Shown here piece after piece: positions 26,833-35,780 of a stretch of DNA of 64,000 nucleotides (positions are counted from its first letter, which is position 1; each line of letters opens with the position of its first letter). Under the pieces are notes generated by a model, which saw nothing but the letters and a program-made list of their open reading frames with translations, was not told the origin of the DNA and ran no database searches. This DNA comes from Pigmentibacter ruber (GTDB lineage: Bacteria; Bdellovibrionota_B; Oligoflexia; Silvanigrellales; Silvanigrellaceae). Made by a program: the position numbers and the translations under genes. The stretch is from contig NZ_WSSC01000002.1 in NCBI RefSeq assembly GCF_009792895.1, positions 527,630 through 591,629 on the forward strand, in the 5' to 3' direction.

Positions 26833-27135
26833 ATGAAATTAACCTGTAAAGAATTTATGACCTTATATAAAAAAGCAGACCCTTCTAAGAGAATGCTGCT
26901 TGATGTGAGGGAACCAGATGAATGTGCATCTGGAGTCTTAGAAGGCAGTATAAATATTCCTGTGGGAGAATTAGAAAGTCGCTTTTCTGAAATTCCGGTT
27001 GAAAAAGAAATATTTATATATTGCAAAGCAGGAGGAAGGGCTGAAAGAGCTGAAATGTATTTAAACCATCGAGGGGTTAAAGAAACAAGAGTAGCCTCGC
27101 AGGGGGGCTATGAGGACTTAAAGTCCTTAATTTAA
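26833..27135 (+). CDS. Single-domain rhodanese
   Basis: A 100-residue cytoplasmic rhodanese domain: MLLDVREPDECASGVLEGSINIP, then IFIYCKAGGRAERAEMYL with the active-site Cys64 in a CKAGGRA loop, and ASQGGYEDL at the end. Such proteins carry persulfide sulfur between partners. GGGAG precedes the ATG. The 3' end overlaps the convergent CheY-like gene by 9 bases. Confidence 0.9.
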   Translation: MKLTCKEFMTLYKKADPSKRMLLDVREPDECASGVLEGSINIPVGELESRFSEIPVEKEIFIYCKAGGRAERAEMYLNHRGVKETRVASQGGYEDLKSLI

Positions 27136-27492
27136 AGCTTTCTTTACAGCAGCAACTAATTTATCAGGAACAAAAGGTTTGACAAACCATGCCATGACCC
27201 CAATTTCTTTTCCAAGTTGTGCGTCGTCCTGGTTTGTGTCTTTGGTTAAAATAAAAATGGGTACGTTTTGTGTTTTAGGGTCTGCTTTTAGTGCTTTTGC
27301 AAGTTCAAATCCACCCATTATTGGCATATTTAAGGCAGAAATGACAAGATCTACAGGCTGACTTTTAGCTATTGAAAGTGCAACTGATCCATTGTCTGCT
27401 TCTAAGACAGTAAATCCTGATTTTGATAGAGCATATTTTGCAACATTTCTAATTGTTTTCACATCATCAACTATCAGAATAGTCTTAGCCAT
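27127..27492 (-). CDS. CheY-like receiver domain lacking the phospho-acceptor aspartate
   Basis: A 121-residue stand-alone receiver. The acidic pocket pair D9-D10 (ILIVDD), the Thr83 switch and the Lys105 of FVKPF are kept. At the phosphorylation site the sequence reads LVISALNMP: Ala53 (codon GCC) stands where Asp is expected. The protein is therefore probably a non-phosphorylatable pseudo-receiver acting by constitutive binding. No kinase gene is adjacent. Fold assignment is certain; function is not. Confidence 0.9.
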   Translation of the reverse strand: MAKTILIVDDVKTIRNVAKYALSKSGFTVLEADNGSVALSIAKSQPVDLVISALNMPIMGGFELAKALKADPKTQNVPIFILTKDTNQDDAQLGKEIGVMAWFVKPFVPDKLVAAVKKALN

Positions 27493-27636
27493 ATGTTTTC
27501 CTTAGTAAAATTTACAGCTTACTAGTTTTCGGATTATTTTTTAAATTCTTTATTCTTAAACAAGTATTAGTTTTCATGATTAGAAAATTATTAATTTTGT
27601 TCAGTTTTTTATTTTACATAAAAATCTTTTTTTAAT

Positions 27637-27665
27637 TTGTTAAAAAGTGAAGGAGGTTATATTAT
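27637..27665 (+). promoter_or_regulatory. Possible yifB promoter
   Basis: TTGTTA (27637-27642) and TATTAT (27660-27665) are spaced by 17 bases. An AAGGAGG at 27650-27656, which would otherwise look like a strong ribosome site, falls in the spacer and is too far (24 bases) from the ATG at 27681. The AAGG at 27667-27670 is the likelier ribosome site. Confidence 0.35.
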
Positions 27666-27680
27666 AAAGGATATTAAATT

Positions 27681-29219
27681 ATGGCAAAAACGCGAGCTTG
27701 TTTACTTATAGGTGTTGAAGTTATAACAGTTGAAATTGAAACTTTTATTGGAAATGGTTTTTCTGGATTAAATATATTGGGGTTAAATTCTGAAGCATCA
27801 AGGAATATGCGAGAAAGAGTTCGATCTGCTCTGGAATCAATTGGTGTATTAATTCCTGCAAAAAGAGTTGTTGTAAACATTACTCCTAGTGAAAAAATAA
27901 AAGAATCGAGAACTCCTTTATCGCAGTTAGACTTTGCAGTAGCGGCCTCTATTCTATTTAGTTTATATGCAGATAAATTAAAAATAAATTATAACTTAAA
28001 TGAATATTTTGCGGGAGAATTAACACTTTCGGGAGAAATTAAAGATCTAGAAAATATTTTAATTTATAAAGCTTTGTTACTCAATAAAAATGAACAATTA
28101 AGAATTAATTTATCTAGCAAGAATAAAGAAATTCAAATAAATAAAAATTTTATTTTCTATTTTAACTGTTTACAAGATTGGTGGGAGTTTGTGTGCGGAA
28201 AAAAACAATTAGAAAATAATCTTTCTAATTTTAAACCAATACTCTCTGCATCTAGTGATATTAAAAAAAATTCTGACAATAGTAATTTTTTTCAGGAAAT
28301 AAAAAATATTATAATAAATTTATCTACAAATCCTAAAGCATTGGTAGGAGTTTTAGTTTCTGCTATGGGAAAACATCATATTTTGTTTGCGGGAGAACCA
28401 GGCATTGGTAAAACATATACTTTGCAAAAAATAGAAAAATTATTACCTCCATTATCAGCTATTGAAGAATTTGAAATTCAAATGATTTACTCAAAAGATA
28501 ATACTTTACTTAGGCCATTTAGAAATCCCCATCATTCTGTTTCATCTGCGGCTTTAATTGGCGGAAGTTCATTAAAACCAGGAGAAGTTTCGTTGGCGCA
28601 CCACGGAATTCTTTTTTTAGATGAATTGTCAGAGTTTTCAGCCCAAAGTTTGGAGTCTTTACGAGAACCTTTGGATTCTAAGTATGTATGTCTTTCAAGG
28701 GCAAATGGACACATAAGGTATCCTGCAAATTTTTTGCTATGTGCGACCACTAATCCTTGTAGCTGTGGCTATTTGTTTTCAACTTTAAAAGCTTGTCGAT
28801 GCCATCCAAAAGAAACAAGGAAATACTTACAAAAATTAAGTGGTCCTTTATTGGATCGTTTTTGTTTACAAATCTGGTTAGAGCCATCAAGTTCTAGAAA
28901 AGTCCTAGATTGTTTTGAAAAAGAAATTATATCTTTTAATAATCTATATAAACTAGATAAATTTGTTGAAAATTATGGAAGAAAAATATTACAAGAAAAT
29001 TCTTATTTAAATGATAATTTTTCTAATCATATAAAAGAAATTTTGAATTCAAATATGATATTCAAAAATTTATCATTAAGAGGGCAAGAAAAAGTTAGAG
29101 CTTTAGCTTATACATTTCATTTAGTATTCAATGAGATAGAAATTAATTCAAAATTCATTGAAACTATTTTAAATTATAGAATTTTAGAAAAAATGTTTTT
29201 ACAAAAAAATTTATTTTAA
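27681..29219 (+). CDS. comM: YifB/ComM family Mg-chelatase-like AAA+ ATPase
   Basis: A 512-residue protein with the family's three parts: an N-terminal LonC-like domain (VEIETFIGNGFSGLNILGL, ending in VVVNITPSEKIKESR), an AAA+ core with Walker A AGEPGIGKT, the HHSVSSAALIGG loop and Walker B ILFLDEL, and a C-terminal Mg-chelatase domain containing a Cys/His-rich ATTNPCSCG...CRCHP zinc-like motif. ComM is a branch-migration helicase promoting integration of foreign DNA during natural transformation (known in Vibrio). Low-identity regions at 175-225 are normal for the family. Confidence 0.92.
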   Translation: MAKTRACLLIGVEVITVEIETFIGNGFSGLNILGLNSEASRNMRERVRSALESIGVLIPAKRVVVNITPSEKIKESRTPLSQLDFAVAASILFSLYADKLKINYNLNEYFAGELTLSGEIKDLENILIYKALLLNKNEQLRINLSSKNKEIQINKNFIFYFNCLQDWWEFVCGKKQLENNLSNFKPILSASSDIKKNSDNSNFFQEIKNIIINLSTNPKALVGVLVSAMGKHHILFAGEPGIGKTYTLQKIEKLLPPLSAIEEFEIQMIYSKDNTLLRPFRNPHHSVSSAALIGGSSLKPGEVSLAHHGILFLDELSEFSAQSLESLREPLDSKYVCLSRANGHIRYPANFLLCATTNPCSCGYLFSTLKACRCHPKETRKYLQKLSGPLLDRFCLQIWLEPSSSRKVLDCFEKEIISFNNLYKLDKFVENYGRKILQENSYLNDNFSNHIKEILNSNMIFKNLSLRGQEKVRALAYTFHLVFNEIEINSKFIETILNYRILEKMFLQKNLF

Positions 29220-29425
29220 CAAATTTTTTAGATATTGAATTAAAAATTAATAAAAAATATATATTTATCTTTTCTAGCACACCAAAAAAGCTATAAATTA
29301 CAATTGTCTAAATATTATCATAATTTCGCTAGAAAATTTTTCTTGTCATATTATTCTATTATAAAATATTTTAAAATCCTTTAATATCTAAAAAATTTAA
29401 CTTTGCAGAAAAATAATTTTTATAC

Positions 29426-29719
29426 GTGCAAAAATTTCTTTTTCATGTAAGCATTCAAGCGAGGTTAATTGAAAATATAATTTTAAAAAGTCTTTCATTT
29501 GTGGATAATTTTCTATTTTGTAAAAAAAATAAAAATAATAAGTTATATACAATTTTTATTCCATTTCTTCTTAGCTTTTCAAGTTTTTTATATTTAATAT
29601 ATAGAAAAATTTACAAAAATTTATTGCGGATTTTTAATTTTTTTGTTAATCTAATCTTAATAATGTCTGCTTTATATGAAGGCATTTTTGTTTTAATTTT
29701 TCCTTTAATAAAAATTTGA
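29426..29719 (+). CDS. Possible small membrane protein
   Basis: A 97-residue open frame starting with GTG and carrying two hydrophobic segments (about 43-60 and 73-95), Lys/Phe/Leu-rich in keeping with the AT content. No ribosome site stands out and no family is recognised. It may be chance coding in an AT-rich gap. The rest of the interval 29220-29789 shows no other gene. Confidence 0.25.
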   Translation: MQKFLFHVSIQARLIENIILKSLSFVDNFLFCKKNKNNKLYTIFIPFLLSFSSFLYLIYRKIYKNLLRIFNFFVNLILIMSALYEGIFVLIFPLIKI

Positions 29720-29789
29720 TAAGTAAATAATATTTTATTCTTTATTTCAAGAATTTAAAATTATTTTATTCTACTTTAAGGATATTAGG

Positions 29790-31091
29790 ATGCTTCATGG
29801 GAAAAAAAAATCCTTTTGTTATAACTCTCTCTCTCTTTTACAAGAACAGGAAAGAATTGAGTCCTTAAAAAGTTATTTTATTTTAGATAGTTTGTCGGAT
29901 AGTAATTTTGATGAAATTGCTTATTTGGCAGTAAAATCATTTAAATGTGCTTATTCTATGATTAACTTTATTGATAAAGATAGAATTTGGTCTAAATCTA
30001 TTGTCGGGAATTTTCCTGTTGAATATGAAAAATCTTTTTCTTTTTGCCAATATGCTATTCATTCGGAAGATTATTTTGTTATCCATAATACTTTGATTGA
30101 TAAAAGGGTGGCACAAAATCCTTATGTAATACAAAATCCATTTATTCGATTTTATGCGGCAGTACCACTACTTTCTTATGATGGACATTGTGTTGGTACT
30201 TTAGCAATTTTTGATAACAAAGAAAACGATTTTAGTGAAGGACAATTTCAATATCTTAAGTATTTAGCTTCTCGTGTTATGAATTTAATGGAATTAAGAA
30301 GAAAAAAAGTTCTATTAGCAAAAGAATCCCGTGCTGTTAAATTACAATTTCCAAAAAGCAAAATTGGGAGAGAAGCTTTAATTAGGCATCAAACAAGTAG
30401 TATACAAAGTAATGCAATATGTAATTTTGGTGAAAGCAGTTTTAGCGCTTTCGATAAACATTCATTTATTGGAAGTGATTCTAATTCTTTAAATCAGTTT
30501 TACTCTAAAGAAAATTATAATCCAACACCCTCAATTAATTTAATTTCTGTTTTTCCCAAGAAAAAGAAGGAGCAAAATGAATTTATAAATAATTCTAAGG
30601 AACAAGAGTTTTCAGAAAACCAAGTTCAATTAACAAGCGTTATAAAGTATTTACAAAAAATCTATCGGAAGAAAATTAAACAATTACAATTTCAGTTAGA
30701 ATTTATCTCACATGTGAGTAGTCATTTGACTTTAGAAACAAATTCGGCATTGTTTTATGAGCTGTTTATTTCACTAATTAATTATGCTATTGAAAGTTTT
30801 GAAGTATCAAAATATAAATGGATTTTATTTGAATTTAAAGAAAATGAAAGCGAATTAGAAATTCATTTTTCATATGCAAATTGTACATTTAATTTCTTAT
30901 CTAATTATGAGAATAATAATTATTTTCAAGAAGCAAATGCTACCTTATTGAGTAGCCGGGAAGAAAAAGTAGTTTCTAATTTAGAAAACATTATTAATAT
31001 GCTTAATGGCCATTGTTATCTTGATAGAAACTTGGTTAATTCAAAATTGACAATTTATATTGGAAAAAACAATCGAAGTTTACTAAATTAA
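29790..31091 (+). CDS. GAF-domain protein with degenerate kinase-like C-terminus
   Basis: A 433-residue cytoplasmic protein. Residues about 15-170 form a GAF domain of the type preceding sensor kinases (IESLKSYFILDSLSDSNFDEI, SFCQYAIHSEDYFVIHNT, FYAAVPLLSYDGHCVGTLAI). A low-complexity linker follows. Residues about 300-430 resemble a histidine-kinase HATPase domain (LFYELFISLINYAIESFE, then an ELEIHFSYAN strand) but the glycine-rich ATP-lid boxes are not visible. It is probably a non-catalytic sensor. It ends in a strong hairpin convergent with secA. Confidence 0.8.
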   Translation: MLHGKKKSFCYNSLSLLQEQERIESLKSYFILDSLSDSNFDEIAYLAVKSFKCAYSMINFIDKDRIWSKSIVGNFPVEYEKSFSFCQYAIHSEDYFVIHNTLIDKRVAQNPYVIQNPFIRFYAAVPLLSYDGHCVGTLAIFDNKENDFSEGQFQYLKYLASRVMNLMELRRKKVLLAKESRAVKLQFPKSKIGREALIRHQTSSIQSNAICNFGESSFSAFDKHSFIGSDSNSLNQFYSKENYNPTPSINLISVFPKKKKEQNEFINNSKEQEFSENQVQLTSVIKYLQKIYRKKIKQLQFQLEFISHVSSHLTLETNSALFYELFISLINYAIESFEVSKYKWILFEFKENESELEIHFSYANCTFNFLSNYENNNYFQEANATLLSSREEKVVSNLENIINMLNGHCYLDRNLVNSKLTIYIGKNNRSLLN

Positions 31092-31113
31092 GGGAAGTAA
31101 ACTTCGATTGTTT
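31067..31113. terminator. Bidirectional terminator between the GAF gene and secA
   Basis: An 18-bp perfect inverted repeat (arms beginning AAACAATCGAAG) around an 11-base loop. The left arm overlaps the last codons of the GAF gene. Position between convergent genes fits a shared terminator, although the T-run is short. Confidence 0.75.
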
Positions 31114-31137
31114 CATAAATTAACTACATTTGTTACT

Positions 31138-33663
31138 CTATGGATTAGAGTACATTGCTCTTTTTCGTTCTAAAGCTTCTTGCTCTTCCAGTTTATTTTC
31201 AAAAGCTTCTTCTGGATCTTCATGTTCAGCATGTGCATTTTTTAACTCAGCTTCTGCTTTTCTTTCAGCTTCTGCTTTTGCTTCTGCTATAAATTTTTCA
31301 GCTAAATTTGGTTGTATTCGGTAAATCATTTGTAAAGAATCTTGCTTTACTGCTGCAATTAATCTGATAAATAATTCAAAAGCTTCATTTTTGTATTCTT
31401 GTAATGGATCTTTTTGCGCATAGCCTCTAAGACCAATACCATCTTTTAGATGATCAATATTTAATAAATGATCTTTCCACCATGAATCTATTGTTTGTAA
31501 CATTACCCAACGCTCAATGTCACGCATTTGATCTGCACCAAAAAGCTTTTCTTTATCGTTATATTCTTGTTCTAGCTTTTTAGTAATGAGTTCATAAAAT
31601 TCTTCACGTGTCAGCTCAGGTTTTGCTCTTTCGTCAGGATTAAATGGAATAGCTTTATTGAAGTTACGAAACAATACTCTTTCTAAATTGCGATAATCTA
31701 TTGTCACCATTTCTCCAGGTAATCCACTTGGAGGTGAAAAATCATCACAAATAGTGCGTGCAAATTTTTGTATAGGTTCGCCTGCTAAAATATCTTTTAC
31801 GTTTTCTTTCCGTAAAATTCTCATACGAGCTGAATAAATTGCTTTTCTTTGTTGATTTAAAACATCGTCATATTGTAAAAGCTGTTTTCGAATATCATAG
31901 TTAAAACCTTCAACTCTTTTTTGAACTTTCCCAATTACGTTAGTCAATCGCGGATCATGGATAGCTTCATCACCAACAAATCTTTCCATAATAAATTGAT
32001 TAGCTTTATTATTAAATCGACGCATGAGTTCGTCTTCCCAAGATAAGAAAAACTTACTCGCCCCAGGATCTCCTTGGCGTCCTGAACGTCCGCGCAGCTG
32101 ATTATCAATTCTCCGGCTTTCATGCCTTTCTGTTCCAATGACGTAAAGGCCTCCTAATTCAGGAACCCCAGTTCCTAAAATAATATCAGTACCTCTACCT
32201 GCCATGTTAGTTGATAATGTAACCCGACCCTTTTGTCCTGCCTCAGCAATAATTTTTGCTTCTTGCTCATGATGTTTAGCATTTAAAACTTGATGAGGTA
32301 TGTTTTTCTTTTTTAATAATTCAGAGAGCAATTCGCTTTTTTCTATACTTACCGTACCAACAAGAACAGGTTGTCCTTTTTTATGAATTGCTTCAATTTC
32401 ATCAGCAACTGCATTGAATTTTGTAGCTTGCTTTAAGTATAAAACGTCGTCGTGATCTTTTCTAATCATAGGTCTATTGGTTGGAATGACTACCACACTT
32501 AATTTGTAAATACTATGAAATTCAACCGCTTCAGTATCAGCTGTTCCTGTCATACCTGATAATTTGTCATACATTCTGAAGTAATTTTGTAAAGTAACTT
32601 GTGCAAGAGTTTGATTTTCTGGTTGTATCTGAACGTTTTCTTTGGCTTCTAATGCTTGATGAAGTCCATCAGAAAATCTTCTGCCATGCATAAGTCTTCC
32701 AGTAAATTCATCAACAATAATGATTTGACCATTTTGAACGATATAATGATCATCTTTTCTAAATAAGACATGGGCTCTTAAAGCATTATTACAAGCATGG
32801 ACAAGTTCATTATTTTCTGGGTCAAAAAGATTTTCAACATTTAATCGTTTTTCAACTTTTGAAATTCCTGCTTCAGTTAAAGCGCAAGCTCGAGATTTTT
32901 CATCTACAGTATAATCAATTTCTTTTCTTAAACCTCTGATTGCATTATTAGCAGTAATGTATTTATCTGAAGTTGTATCTGAAGGACCGCTAATAATTAA
33001 AGGAGTTCTTGCCTCATCAATTAATATTGAATCAACTTCATCAACTATAGCAAAGTGATGACCTCTTTGAACGAAATCATCCAGGCTAACCTTCATATTG
33101 TCTCTTAAATAGTCAAAACCCAACTCATTATTTGTGGCATATGTTACATCACAGCGATAGGCTTCTTGACGTTCTTGATCGCTCATGCCGTTTAAAATGC
33201 ATCCTGTTGTTAATCCTAAAAATCCATATAGTCTTCCCATTTCTTGGGATTGAGTCGATGCAAGATATTCATTTACCGTAACAACATGAACACCTTTACC
33301 AGTGAGAGCATTTAAATAAACAGGAGCTGTTGCTGTTAACGTTTTTCCTTCTCCTGTTCGCATTTCTGCTATTTTTCCTTGATGTAAAACGCTTCCACCA
33401 ATTAATTGGACATCGAAATGCCTTTTTCCTAAGGATCTTTTACTTGCCTCACGGACAACAGCAAATGCTTCAGGAAGAAGAGAATCTAGGGTCTCACCTT
33501 TTTGATATCGCCCCTTAAACTCAGCTGTTTTAGCTTTTAATTCCGCGTCAGTTAAAGCTTGCATCGTCGCTTCGAGCATATTTATTTTTGTAAGAATAGG
33601 CGCAATTTTACGTAATTCTCGATCGTTTTTCGTTCCAAAGAGTGATTTGAGAATATTTAACAT
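31138..33663 (-). CDS. secA: Preprotein translocase ATPase SecA
   Basis: An 841-residue motor for Sec-dependent export. Visible: EMRTGEGKTLTA (Walker A), NELGFDYLRDNM, IVDEVDSILIDEARTPLIISG, the preprotein cross-linking domain, MAGRGTDI, GTERHESRRIDNQLRGRSGRQGD, and the helical scaffold ending with HLKDGIGLRGYAQKDPLQEYK. The C-terminus (AEAERKAEAELKN...) lacks the Cys-rich SEC-C zinc motif found in many proteobacterial SecA proteins. Full length otherwise. Confidence 0.98.
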   Translation of the reverse strand: MLNILKSLFGTKNDRELRKIAPILTKINMLEATMQALTDAELKAKTAEFKGRYQKGETLDSLLPEAFAVVREASKRSLGKRHFDVQLIGGSVLHQGKIAEMRTGEGKTLTATAPVYLNALTGKGVHVVTVNEYLASTQSQEMGRLYGFLGLTTGCILNGMSDQERQEAYRCDVTYATNNELGFDYLRDNMKVSLDDFVQRGHHFAIVDEVDSILIDEARTPLIISGPSDTTSDKYITANNAIRGLRKEIDYTVDEKSRACALTEAGISKVEKRLNVENLFDPENNELVHACNNALRAHVLFRKDDHYIVQNGQIIIVDEFTGRLMHGRRFSDGLHQALEAKENVQIQPENQTLAQVTLQNYFRMYDKLSGMTGTADTEAVEFHSIYKLSVVVIPTNRPMIRKDHDDVLYLKQATKFNAVADEIEAIHKKGQPVLVGTVSIEKSELLSELLKKKNIPHQVLNAKHHEQEAKIIAEAGQKGRVTLSTNMAGRGTDIILGTGVPELGGLYVIGTERHESRRIDNQLRGRSGRQGDPGASKFFLSWEDELMRRFNNKANQFIMERFVGDEAIHDPRLTNVIGKVQKRVEGFNYDIRKQLLQYDDVLNQQRKAIYSARMRILRKENVKDILAGEPIQKFARTICDDFSPPSGLPGEMVTIDYRNLERVLFRNFNKAIPFNPDERAKPELTREEFYELITKKLEQEYNDKEKLFGADQMRDIERWVMLQTIDSWWKDHLLNIDHLKDGIGLRGYAQKDPLQEYKNEAFELFIRLIAAVKQDSLQMIYRIQPNLAEKFIAEAKAEAERKAEAELKNAHAEHEDPEEAFENKLEEQEALERKRAMYSNP

Positions 33664-33846
33664 GACTTAAAGTTTATCCTTTCAAACAAAATAAAAAGCT
33701 TAAAACCACCAGCCTTTTAACATACAATCTGCTTGTGTGCCAATTTTAGGGACAGGTTATCCCTTCTTTCCTCTTATTTCATAACCTAACCTTCCGACAA
33801 GCTTTAAGGACTGAAAGCTCATTGAAGTTTAGTGGAAGGAATTAAA

Positions 33847-34215
33847 ATGTCTAATACATCTCAAGACATATTTGAAGAATTCAATGATGAAAACCTTGAG
33901 GGTTATGCGATGGATTTAGAATCTGCAAGTATGTTAGCTGATGATGCAACAGCAAATGCTGGCTTAAATAAACAAATTGAGCAAATCCTTGATAGTATTA
34001 CAAGGGTAGGCGGAGAAGTTTGTAAATTAAGAGCAGAAATGGATAGCTTGCTTGATCAAAATGGTATGCTTATGGATTCTTTTCATAAACTAAAAGATGT
34101 TTTAAGTGAAAAAGGATTTTTAGATATAGATGATTTTCAATTAGCTTGTGATGTATTTGATGAATCAAATTTAAAAAATATTAACAGCCAATTTATCAAA
34201 AAAGTATCCCACTAA
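33847..34215 (+). CDS. Unknown acidic coiled-coil protein
   Basis: A 122-residue acidic, soluble protein of no recognised family. Residues about 40-90 (QIEQILDSITRV, CKLRAEMDSLLDQN, FHKLKDVLSE) have heptad-like spacing suggesting a coiled coil. I chose ATG 33847 because AAGGA lies 6 bases upstream; a GTG 15 bases earlier is also in frame. It ends 2 bases before the convergent ABC ATPase gene. Its 168-base upstream region, shared with secA, shows no RNA gene. Confidence 0.65.
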   Translation: MSNTSQDIFEEFNDENLEGYAMDLESASMLADDATANAGLNKQIEQILDSITRVGGEVCKLRAEMDSLLDQNGMLMDSFHKLKDVLSEKGFLDIDDFQLACDVFDESNLKNINSQFIKKVSH

Positions 34216-34217
34216 AT

Positions 34218-34946
34218 CTATATAAAATTAACTATCTCTCTTTCATATTCAGATAAATATTCATTGTTACTTTTAATATTATTAAATGATTTTTTTATTA
34301 CTGCAGGTTTATCACCAATTACATGAATATCTTTTGATAAGCATATTGCTTCTCGCACATCATGAGTTACCATAATAGCATATTTATTGGTTTCTTGTAC
34401 TTTTTGAAAAAGCCATTGTTGCAAAAAATATTTAGAATGAGCATCAAGTGAAGCGAAAGGTTCATCAAGTAAAATGGCATCAGAATTCATAACTAACGCT
34501 CTAGCAAACGAGATACGTTGTGCCATACCTAGTGATATTTCGCTAGGATACTTATTAGCATGTTGATCAAGTTGTACTATTTTTAAAGCATTAAAGGCAA
34601 TTTCTTTTTTAGATTTTTTTTCTTTTTCAATTTGTAAATCAGTAACTACAAAAGAAATATTATCTAAAATATTCTTCCAAGGTAGCAAGTGAGGAATTTG
34701 AGGAACCATGGTAAATAAATTTTGATCTTCTCCCCATTTTTCTAATTTAAACTCTTGCCTTTCTGTTTTAATAAATCCAGAAGCGCCAATTTCCATTCCC
34801 ATTAAAATGCGTAAAAAAGTTGATTTACCAGAACCTGAAGCACCTAAAATTGACGTAATTTCCCCTTTCATTAAGGTTAAGTTTATTTTTTTAATAACAG
34901 GTTCTTTTTTTTGATATGTATAATCTTCGACATTAATTTCAAGCAT
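34218..34946 (-). CDS. ABC transporter ATPase, SsuB/TauB type
   Basis: A 242-residue nucleotide-binding subunit: Walker A LGASGSGKST, Q-loop VPQIPHLLPW, Walker B AILLDEPFASLD, H-loop VTHDVREA. The signature is SLGMAQ where LSGGx is usual, a mild deviation. The HLLPWKNILDNI spacing resembles nitrate/sulfonate/taurine importer ATPases. The partner permease precedes it by 15 bases. No substrate-binding protein is adjacent, so substrate is unknown. Confidence 0.9.
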   Translation of the reverse strand: MLEINVEDYTYQKKEPVIKKINLTLMKGEITSILGASGSGKSTFLRILMGMEIGASGFIKTERQEFKLEKWGEDQNLFTMVPQIPHLLPWKNILDNISFVVTDLQIEKEKKSKKEIAFNALKIVQLDQHANKYPSEISLGMAQRISFARALVMNSDAILLDEPFASLDAHSKYFLQQWLFQKVQETNKYAIMVTHDVREAICLSKDIHVIGDKPAVIKKSFNNIKSNNEYLSEYEREIVNFI

Positions 34947-34961
34947 AAAATTTTCCTATCG

Positions 34962-35717
34962 TTATTTCTTAGGTGAGTTCCAAAATATAATTTTTTCACT
35001 TGTTATTGAAACAATTTTTGTACTTAATAAACTAATAAAAATTATAATAAGAACAACTGCTATAACTTTATCTGTTCTGAATGTTGCTTGAGCTCTTAAC
35101 AAGTATATTCCTAACCCCTCTTCACTTCCCATTAACTCAGCTAAAACTGTTGAACCAAAAGAATAACTAACACTAATTTTTAAGGCACTAAAAAACCCAG
35201 GAAGAGAATTTGGGAAATAAATATGAAAAAATGCTTTTAAAGGTTTGATTTTTAACATTTTAGTAAATAAAAAATATTCTTTATGTGAATTTAATAAGTC
35301 ATTTTGCAAGACTATCGCAATAGGAAAGGAACAAGTAAGTACCACCAAAACAATTTTAGGAGCCATCCCTAGACCTAACCAAATCATCAGTAATGGGATA
35401 AAAACTAGATAAGGAACGCTTTGAGAAATTGTTAAGAAAGGTGACAAAAATGCTCTTAATTTGGCAAATTTGTATGATATTACCGCTAAAAAAACTCCTA
35501 TAATTACTGAAAGAAAGACTCCAATAAGCCATTCAATTGTTGTCACTTTAGTATTCTGTAACAGAATTTCCCAGTCTGCTAAAAATACTTCTGTCACTTT
35601 AGATGGTAAAGGTATAATATATTCTGGTATCTTAGCTTTTTGTAACGTTAATTCAGCTATAAAAGTTAAAAACATTACAAAAAAAACTGGAAAAATTAAT
35701 TTAGATATGCGAGACAT
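34962..35717 (-). CDS. ABC transporter permease, SsuC/TauC type
   Basis: A 251-residue membrane protein with about six helices (first at about 5-25) and the EAA-like motif near FHIYFPNSLPGFFSALKISVS. The N-terminal IPEYIIPLPSKVTEVF block is typical of sulfonate/nitrate/taurine-type permeases. ATG 35717 is preceded by AAGG at 7 bases; an in-frame TTG lies 15 bases earlier. Divergent from the transglycosylase gene by 63 bases. Confidence 0.88.
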   Translation of the reverse strand: MSRISKLIFPVFFVMFLTFIAELTLQKAKIPEYIIPLPSKVTEVFLADWEILLQNTKVTTIEWLIGVFLSVIIGVFLAVISYKFAKLRAFLSPFLTISQSVPYLVFIPLLMIWLGLGMAPKIVLVVLTCSFPIAIVLQNDLLNSHKEYFLFTKMLKIKPLKAFFHIYFPNSLPGFFSALKISVSYSFGSTVLAELMGSEEGLGIYLLRAQATFRTDKVIAVVLIIIFISLLSTKIVSITSEKIIFWNSPKK

Positions 35718-35780
35718 ATCACTGCCTTTCAATCATTCTAAGCGCAAAGCTGTTAATTGCTTTCTGCCAGAGGATTTTTT

